This document shows, in pieces, positions 58,303-64,000 of a stretch of 64,000 nt of DNA (positions within the stretch are counted from its first letter, which is position 1; each line of letters begins with the position of its first letter). The stretch spans positions 124,001-188,000 of the forward strand of contig NZ_QRDY01000005.1 of NCBI RefSeq assembly GCF_003386205.1, given 5' to 3'. Origin of the DNA: Cohnella lupini. GTDB lineage: Bacteria > Bacillota > Bacilli > Paenibacillales > Paenibacillaceae. The position numbers and the translations under genes are program-made. The notes beneath the pieces are model-generated. The model had not been told where the DNA came from. It searched no databases and saw only the letters and a program-made list of their open reading frames with translations.

Positions 58303-59196
58303 TTACACGCCTTGAGCATTCATCGAATTGCGATACTCGATCGGAGTTAGTTCCGTATGCTTCTTGAACAAAGCATGGAAATATTGTCGGCTGCCCGTTC
58401 CCACGTATTCGGAAATATCCGCAACGGGAATATCGGTATGCAGGAGCAGCATTTTCGCCTTCTCCATTCTAATTGCGGTTAAATATTCCATGAGGGTTTG
58501 GCCGGTTTGCGATTTGAATATCCTTTGCAAATAACCGGGGTGAAGATTAACGAACGCGGCGATGTCTTTCACGAGTATGTTCCGGTCATAGTTCTGATGC
58601 AAGAAGTTCACGCTTTGTTTCACGTAGTGATCGGTTTGCTGCCAGCCGTTATTCTCGGCGTCCCGTCTTATGCGGCTAATCCGGATCAACAGCTGGGTGA
58701 GCAGCATGCGATCCAACAAACCTCCGTCTCCTCCTCTTCCGTCCAGCTCCAGGACCAAGCTTTTCAAAGTATGGTAGACTTCGTCCGGGTCCCGCAACTT
58801 CAAGTAAGCTGCAGGAGCGGAGACCATGGCGCGCAGCGTTTCCTCTTCTTCGCATACTTGTTTAATGGAAGGAAATCCTCCCTCGTGCACGGCAAATCCG
58901 AACTCGACGTTAAGCATTCGACACTTATTGTCCACGTAAAGCCGATGAGGCACGTTCGCATCCAGGAGAATGAACTCGCCCTTGTTGAGCTTGACTGCCT
59001 GACGCAATCCCGTCCCATCGTCTCCCCAGCTCCATTCCACTTGGCATTCTCCCTGGATCACGTACATGATCTCCGTGGAATCATGCTGATGAAACGGCAT
59101 TTGATACCCGTCCCATTGCTTATAATAATAGGCGGAAACCCTTGGCGAATAGTTCGCTTCCAATAGATCCGCATCGAAAATGCTTCCGTTGCCCAT
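58303..59196 (-). CDS. AraC-family regulator
   Basis: 297 residues. A cupin sensor (about 20-125; MPFHQHDSTEIMYVIQGECQVE) precedes the AraC double HTH (about 190-292; ILVKDIAAFVNLHPGYLQRIF and DISEYVGTGSRQYFHALFKK). It lies upstream of the GH4 gene on the same strand and is its probable regulator. Confidence 0.9.
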   Translation of the reverse strand: MGNGSIFDADLLEANYSPRVSAYYYKQWDGYQMPFHQHDSTEIMYVIQGECQVEWSWGDDGTGLRQAVKLNKGEFILLDANVPHRLYVDNKCRMLNVEFGFAVHEGGFPSIKQVCEEEETLRAMVSAPAAYLKLRDPDEVYHTLKSLVLELDGRGGDGGLLDRMLLTQLLIRISRIRRDAENNGWQQTDHYVKQSVNFLHQNYDRNILVKDIAAFVNLHPGYLQRIFKSQTGQTLMEYLTAIRMEKAKMLLLHTDIPVADISEYVGTGSRQYFHALFKKHTELTPIEYRNSMNAQGV

Positions 59197-59398
59197 CGTA
59201 ACCTCCGCGCGATTCGCCTTCGCGAAATGTTTCTGACTCTCTCTTCAATATGGACAATAATGATTTCCCAGTCAATGCGAACGAGGAGACAAATTTATAC
59301 GTAACGCATATATGACGCAGTATTATCCACGCTTCATTATCTTCGTATATTGTGTTATATTATTTAACATTATATTTACAAGAGGGAGTGTTCTTAAG

Positions 59399-60448
59399 AT
59401 GGATAAGTTGAACCTATTATCGGAGATGCCGAAGGTAGATCTGCATGTGCATCTCGACGGCTGCATCAAACCCGCCACCTTGCTTAGGCTAGCCGATCGT
59501 CAAGGCGTTCTCCTCCCGTCCAACGATCTATCCGATTTGCAAACCTACGTACAGGTAGGAGAAGATTGCACGAACCTGACCGAGTACTTAACCAAATTCG
59601 ATTTCGTCCTTCCCTTCCTGCAAACGGGCGAAGCATTGGAGCAAGTCGCGTTCGAAGTCGTGGAACAAGCCGCCGAGCACCGGATTAAATATATCGAAGT
59701 CCGCTTCGCCCCTCAGTTGCATAGAAAAGAAGGACTGTCCGCCGCGCAAGCCATTCAACACGTAATCGCGGGATTGAATCGCGGAGAGACGCAATATGGC
59801 GTCAAAGCGCGCACGATCGCCATTTGCATGCGAAACCATCCGCTCGCGGATAATGTGGAAGTTATCGAGGCCGCATCCCTCTTCATCGGAAACGGGCTTG
59901 TCGCGGTGGATCTCGCGGGAGACGAAACGAACTTTCCCGCATCGTTGTTTCGCGAAGTGTTCCAACTCGCGCAATCATTCGGCATACCCGTCACCATTCA
60001 CGCAGGGGAAGCAGCGGGACCGGACAACATCGAAGAGGCGGTGCTTCACCTTGGAGCGAGCCGCATCGGACATGGCGTTCGGCTTAAGGAGAGCGACAGC
60101 GTAATGAGCCTCATTCGGGAGCAACGGATTCCGCTCGAATTATGTCCGACGAGCAATATCCAGACTAAGGCCGTTAACGGGTGGGACGTTTACCCGATCA
60201 GGGAATATTACGATCAAGGAATTCTGTTTACCGTCAACACGGATAACCCCGGCGTTTCCGGAACGGATATTACGAAGGAATACCGTCTGCTGACAGAAAA
60301 ATTCGGATTCACTTTACCCGAGATTTCGACGCTGATCTTAAACGGCGTCGAAGCATCGTTCTTGAATCCTCTCGAGAAAGCCGATATGAAACGCGACTTC
60401 GAACAGATATTCACGCAGCTCGGGGTATACGATTCCACGAAACACTAA
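59399..60448 (+). CDS. add: Adenosine deaminase
   Basis: 349 residues. ATG 59399 has GAGGGAG 11 bases upstream; the longer in-frame ORF contains leader codons only. Zinc ligands and catalytic residues: KVDLHVHLDGCIKP, TIHAGEAAGPDNI (His, Glu), RIGHGVRL, and NTDNPGVSGTD (two Asp). It converts adenosine to inosine for purine salvage. Confidence 0.94.
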   Translation: MDKLNLLSEMPKVDLHVHLDGCIKPATLLRLADRQGVLLPSNDLSDLQTYVQVGEDCTNLTEYLTKFDFVLPFLQTGEALEQVAFEVVEQAAEHRIKYIEVRFAPQLHRKEGLSAAQAIQHVIAGLNRGETQYGVKARTIAICMRNHPLADNVEVIEAASLFIGNGLVAVDLAGDETNFPASLFREVFQLAQSFGIPVTIHAGEAAGPDNIEEAVLHLGASRIGHGVRLKESDSVMSLIREQRIPLELCPTSNIQTKAVNGWDVYPIREYYDQGILFTVNTDNPGVSGTDITKEYRLLTEKFGFTLPEISTLILNGVEASFLNPLEKADMKRDFEQIFTQLGVYDSTKH

Positions 60449-60470
60449 ACCCTAATAGCGCCGCCCCGCT

Positions 60471-60509
60471 TAGAGCACAGCCTCCTATCGCGTGGCGGTG
60501 CTCTATTTT
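60471..60509 (+). terminator. terminator of add
   Basis: TAGAGCACAGCC pairs with GGCGGTGCTCTA (one mismatch) followed by TTTTG. Confidence 0.75.
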
Positions 60510-60559
60510 GCATGCCCCCGATGGAATTGACTATAATTGTGCAAGAGGGAGAGGATTAC

Positions 60560-61792
60560 ATGAAATCGTTCCAACAACGAATTGAGCAATACGCGGCTTT
60601 AGCCGTCGAAGTCGGAGTAAACGTTCAGCCCGGACAAACCTTGTGCATCATCACAACGATTTCCACGGCGCCGTTCGTCCGCGAAGTAGTCAAACACGCT
60701 TATAAGATCGGCGCTAAATACGTACACGTCGATTGGAGCGACGAGAATATCGTCCGCACCCGCGCGGAGCTTGCGTCGGAAGAGGGCCTTGCCCATTATC
60801 CGGATTGGCACGCCAAGGGAAGAGTCGAGATGGCGGATGCCGGAGCGGCATTCCTATGGGTCGTCGCCGAGAATCCCGACTTGCTGAAAGGTATCGATGC
60901 CGCCAGAATCGCGAGTATCTCCAAGGCGCAGCAAACCGCCCTTCAACCGTTCCGCCAGTACACGCTGAACAACAAAGTCGCTTGGTCCATTGTCGCCGTG
61001 CCATCTCCCGAATGGGCGAACAAGGTATTCCCGGATTTAGAGGCCGATACGCGCGTCGATGCGTTATGGGAAGCGATTTTCTCCGCAACCAGAGTGAACG
61101 ACGAGGATCCGGTCGGCTCATGGAGAAGCCATGCGGAGTCGCTAAGCTCCAAGGCCTCATGGTTAAACGAACGTAAATTCAAGGAGCTGCGATATCGCGC
61201 GCCGGGGACGGACCTGACGATCGGTTTACCCGAAGGAGCGATATGGACGAACGCCGGCAAACGCAACGAGAGCGGAAATCCGTTCATTCCGAACATGCCG
61301 ACGGAAGAGGTTTTCACTTCGCCGCACAGGGAGAAGGTAAACGGAACGGTTTCCAGTAGCAAACCTCTTAGCTATAACGGAAATCTGATCGATAACTTTT
61401 CTATTACCTTCAAGGATGGCCGTATCGTCGATTTCCAGGCCGAGAAAGCCTACGATGCGTTGAAGCAATTGATAGAAACGGACGACGGGTCCCATTACTT
61501 GGGAGAAATCGCGTTAGTCCCTCACCGCTCTCCCATCTCGAATACCGATCTCATCTTCTACAACACGCTGTTCGACGAGAACGCCGCATGCCATCTGGCC
61601 ATCGGCTTCGCTTTCCCGTTCTGCTTGGAAGGCGGCTTGGAAATGAGCAAAGAGCAACTGAAGGAAAAAGGCCTTAACGATAGCTTGACACACGTCGATT
61701 TCATGATCGGTCGCGAGGAATTAGAGGTGGACGGCATTACGGAAGACGGAAGAGCCGAGGCCATATTCCGAAACGGAAATTGGGCGTTCTAA
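60560..61792 (+). CDS. M29-family aminopeptidase
   Basis: 410 residues. ATG 60560 has GGGAGAGGA upstream. The M29 (AmpS/AmpT) metal ligands appear in VPHRSPIS, ENAACHLAIGFAF and LTHVDFMIGREELEVDG, with DLTIGLPEGAIWTNAGKRN and PNMPTEEVFTSPH earlier. A cytoplasmic peptidase that trims peptides for nutrition; single gene. Confidence 0.93.
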   Translation: MKSFQQRIEQYAALAVEVGVNVQPGQTLCIITTISTAPFVREVVKHAYKIGAKYVHVDWSDENIVRTRAELASEEGLAHYPDWHAKGRVEMADAGAAFLWVVAENPDLLKGIDAARIASISKAQQTALQPFRQYTLNNKVAWSIVAVPSPEWANKVFPDLEADTRVDALWEAIFSATRVNDEDPVGSWRSHAESLSSKASWLNERKFKELRYRAPGTDLTIGLPEGAIWTNAGKRNESGNPFIPNMPTEEVFTSPHREKVNGTVSSSKPLSYNGNLIDNFSITFKDGRIVDFQAEKAYDALKQLIETDDGSHYLGEIALVPHRSPISNTDLIFYNTLFDENAACHLAIGFAFPFCLEGGLEMSKEQLKEKGLNDSLTHVDFMIGREELEVDGITEDGRAEAIFRNGNWAF

Positions 61793-61794
61793 GT

Positions 61795-61844
61795 AATAAG
61801 AAAACCGAGCATCGGGATCGCCCCGGCCGCTCGGTTTTCTTATT
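61795..61844. terminator. bidirectional terminator with 16-bp stem
   Basis: AATAAGAAAACCGAGC pairs with GCTCGGTTTTCTTATT; a weak inner stem fills the loop. Serves both the aminopeptidase gene and kdgK, which is convergent. Confidence 0.85.
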
Positions 61845-61855
61845 CTTACACCTAT

Positions 61856-62842
61856 TTAACGCGTAACTTCCCGGCCGCCGGACAGAAGCCTGTTCAGCTC
61901 TGCCCGTTTGGGAAGTCCTTCCCAGTCGCCTTTGTACTGTGTAGCCAGCGATCCCATGAAGTTGGCTCTCTCGAGAGCCTTCAGGAGATGATCGCCTTGC
62001 GCCAAGTCCCCGTTCTCCAAGAACCCGGACAGAAACCCGGCAGCGAACGCATCGCCCGCTCCGACCGTGTCCACGATTCTCGACACCGGGAAAGGATCGG
62101 CCTTCACCGGCGAACGCTCCGCTACGAAGCCGACGGATCCGCGCTCGCCGAGCTTGAGAATGACGGACTTAGCTCCGAGCTCCAAGAAACGAGACCCGTA
62201 TTCCTCTTCCGACCGTTCCCCGATCAAGAACTCGGCTTCTTCGATGCCGGGCAGGAAGATGTCGCACAGAGGAATCAAGGAAAGCAGCATCGCCCGCGCT
62301 TCTTCTTCGGTCCATAACTTGCGACGCAAATTAGGGTCGAAAGAAATCGTCATCCCGAGTTGCCTTGCTTGCTTCATCAGTTCTTTTACCGCATCGCCCG
62401 TTTCCGGACCGAGCGCGGGAGTAATCCCCGTTACGTGCAGATGTTTTGCGCCTTGAAGCCAAGAGTTTTCAATATCGCGCGGAGTCAAGCGGCTAACCGC
62501 CGAGCCTTTGCGATAGTAATAGACATTCGGATCTCCGTAGCCTTTGAACTCCTTGAAGTAAATCGCCGTCGGATACCCATCGTCTCTCGCCACGAGCGAG
62601 ACGTCGATCCCTTCGCCCGCCAGCGTGGACAGAATCGCGTCGCCGAACGGATCCGCGCCCAAACGGCTGATCCACCGTACTTTGAACCCTAGACGCGACA
62701 ATCCGATCGAAACGTTGGATTCTGCTCCCGCGATAGATCGTGTAAATAACGGCGCGTAGGCTAGCGAGCCTTCGCTCATCGGCTGCATGAGCACCATGCT
62801 CTCGCCTAAGGTAACGACGTCCGCGGTTATCGGCGAGCTCAT
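61856..62842 (-). CDS. kdgK: 2-keto-3-deoxygluconate kinase (PfkB family)
   Basis: 328 residues. VTLGESMVLMQP starts the PfkB fold, and DTVGAGDAFAAGFLSG carries the catalytic Asp and anion hole. Assigned to KDG because it overlaps the KDPG aldolase gene by 4 bases and lies by uxuA. Phosphorylates 2-keto-3-deoxygluconate. Confidence 0.88.
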   Translation of the reverse strand: MSSPITADVVTLGESMVLMQPMSEGSLAYAPLFTRSIAGAESNVSIGLSRLGFKVRWISRLGADPFGDAILSTLAGEGIDVSLVARDDGYPTAIYFKEFKGYGDPNVYYYRKGSAVSRLTPRDIENSWLQGAKHLHVTGITPALGPETGDAVKELMKQARQLGMTISFDPNLRRKLWTEEEARAMLLSLIPLCDIFLPGIEEAEFLIGERSEEEYGSRFLELGAKSVILKLGERGSVGFVAERSPVKADPFPVSRIVDTVGAGDAFAAGFLSGFLENGDLAQGDHLLKALERANFMGSLATQYKGDWEGLPKRAELNRLLSGGREVTR

Positions 62843-63483
62843 ACCGTTTTCGCCCCTTGCACCTCGTTCACGAACGACCGGGCGAGCTGACGGAGCTCTT
62901 CGAATTTCCCGTCCTTCACCAGCTGCTTATCGACAAGGTTGCCTCCCAAGCCAACGGCAATCGCGCCGGCATCCAGCACTGCATTGATATTTTGCAAATT
63001 CACGCCGCCCGTAGCTACCATCGGAATATGATTCAATGGCGCGCGGATTTCTTTCAAGTAATTGATTCCGAGCGAACCCATCGGGAACACCTTAACGGCC
63101 GAAGCTCCGGCTTTGTATGCGCGGACGATTTCCGTCGGAGTCATCGTTCCCGGCCACACTTCCACTCCTTGTTCGACTCCGTAATAGACGACTTCTTCAT
63201 CCAGATTCGGAGAAATCAAATATTCGGCCCCCGCCGCGATCGCTTCTTTGGCTTGTCCGAGATCGAGAACGGTACCCGCTCCGATTCTCAACCGGCCTTC
63301 ATAATCCTTGCGAAACCGCGAGATCATGTCCAACGCGCCATCCGTATTCAAAGTAACTTCCAGGAATACGATTCCTCCGTCGGCCAAAGCTTTGGCCGTC
63401 GCGTCTCCGGACTCGGCGGAAATTCCGCGAATAATGGCCACGATTTTTTCGCGCGATAAAGCTTGCATGAGTTCGGAAGGCAT
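62839..63483 (-). CDS. kdgA: KDPG / 4-hydroxy-2-oxoglutarate aldolase
   Basis: 214 residues. The Schiff-base Lys lies in GASAVKVFPMGSLG and the catalytic Glu in FLEVTLNTDGA. Splits KDPG to pyruvate and glyceraldehyde-3-phosphate. The CAAAGGAG site lies before ATG 63483. With kdgK it makes a two-gene glucuronate/galacturonate branch. Confidence 0.93.
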   Translation of the reverse strand: MPSELMQALSREKIVAIIRGISAESGDATAKALADGGIVFLEVTLNTDGALDMISRFRKDYEGRLRIGAGTVLDLGQAKEAIAAGAEYLISPNLDEEVVYYGVEQGVEVWPGTMTPTEIVRAYKAGASAVKVFPMGSLGINYLKEIRAPLNHIPMVATGGVNLQNINAVLDAGAIAVGLGGNLVDKQLVKDGKFEELRQLARSFVNEVQGAKTV

Positions 63484-63498
63484 AAGAGTAAGCTCCTT

Positions 63499-63572
63499 TG
63501 ATGGTAAAGTGGTTTGATCTTATAATGACGTTAGATTTTCCGGTTTGACCAACGTATCCCATTTTACCATCA
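63499..63572. promoter_or_regulatory. inverted repeat in the kdgA upstream region
   Basis: TGATGGTAAA (63499-63508) and TTTACCATCA (63563-63572) are perfect 10-base inverted arms separated by 54 bases. Between them lies the kdgA leader. Arms so far apart may be two half operators for a regulator that loops DNA. Confidence 0.4.
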
Positions 63573-63638
63573 CTGTCCGCGCGATGAAAGCATCGAATAA
63601 CGGCAATATCGTACTGTTTATTGATTTTTCGTCGAGGT

Positions 63639-64000
63639 TTACCGCTGCGCGGCCGCCCTCTCCTTCGTTAGAGCTTCCCACATCCCGTTCAAATAAACGG
63701 CTCCCAGCGCGCGATCGTACAAGCCGTAGCCCGGTTTGCCCGTCTCTCCCCATATCATTCGGCCGTGATCGGGACGAACCGGTCCCGAATAATCCACGTC
63801 CCGCAGCGCCCTCATGATCTCGCCCATATCCAACGATCCCGCCGAAGACAGATGCGCCGATTCCTGGAACGATCGCTCACCCGTATGCTTGATATTGCGG
63901 GCATGCATAAAGTTGATTCTGTCTTCGGACCCGAACCGGCGGACGAGAGCCGGCATGTCGTTGTCCGGATTCGCGCCGAGCGAACCGCTGCAGAGGCACA
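63639..64000 (-). CDS. uxuA: Mannonate dehydratase (5' end outside window)
   Basis: About 120 C-terminal codons are visible. [42 protein letters not shown] and [19 protein letters not shown] are characteristic of UxuA. It dehydrates D-mannonate to 2-keto-3-deoxygluconate, the substrate of the adjacent kdgK. The gene is upstream of kdgA on the same strand, 155 bases away. Confidence 0.93.
   Translation of the reverse strand, partial: CLCSGSLGANPDNDMPALVRRFGSEDRINFMHARNIKHTGERSFQESAHLSSAGSLDMGEIMRALRDVDYSGPVRPDHGRMIWGETGKPGYGLYDRALGAVYLNGMWEALTKERAAAQR

Overview
The window looks like chromosome of a moderate-GC, spore-former-type Gram-positive bacterium, most likely Paenibacillaceae (Cohnella or Paenibacillus). 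Reasons: GGAGG ribosome sites with frequent GTG/TTG starts, a glgB-glgC-glgD-glgA cluster, the CcpN/YqfL pair, AraR-like and cre-like operators, YafY/WYL and AraC regulators, and many cytoplasmic glycoside hydrolases. This is inference from gene content; no rRNA or tRNA gene was seen. The window opens inside a DUF1361 membrane protein gene and closes inside mannonate dehydratase.

Region 0.5-15.3 kb is a type IV pilus locus. One minus-strand operon runs pilB-pilT-pilC-pilA-pilD-pilMN(fused)-pilO. A divergent plus-strand gene encodes a 1304-residue secreted protein with Ig-like repeats. A second minus-strand operon carries three minor pilin-like proteins. Both pilus operons share a 13-bp element in their leaders that I did not find elsewhere in the window. 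PilB carries tandem MshEN motifs, which suggests control by c-di-GMP.

Region 15.4-27.3 kb: an aldo/keto reductase; a glycogen operon (glgB, glgC, glgD, glgA) ending in a GH15 glucoamylase-type gene where glycogen phosphorylase would be expected; an AI-2E family permease; and araA with two AraR-like operators flanking its promoter.

Region 27.8-42.4 kb is carbohydrate catabolism and stress genes: a small DUF3892 protein, GH36 alpha-galactosidase and GH2 beta-galactosidase with a divergent AraC regulator, a MarR/LLM oxidoreductase pair sharing a palindromic operator, and a fucose operon (fucI, fucA, kinase, fucU) with a divergent LacI regulator.

Region 42.4-52.7 kb is accessory and housekeeping: a 51-bp tandem repeat array, a DUF2500 protein, a second repeat set with a period near 51 bp, an AAA ATPase, a nitroreductase, a heterodimeric ABC exporter with a divergent YafY/WYL regulator, DUF3817, AlkD, an RluA-type pseudouridine synthase and an ArsR-type regulator with a large C-terminal domain.

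Region 52.9-64 kb: GH51 arabinofuranosidase, a stand-alone LytTR protein behind a cre-like site, yqfL and ccpN (the latter lacking any ATG/GTG/TTG start), a GH4 glycosidase with an AraC regulator, adenosine deaminase, an M29 aminopeptidase, and the glucuronate branch kdgA-kdgK plus uxuA. Together the metabolic genes describe growth on plant polysaccharide sugars (arabinose, galactosides, fucose, uronic acids), with storage of surplus carbon as glycogen.
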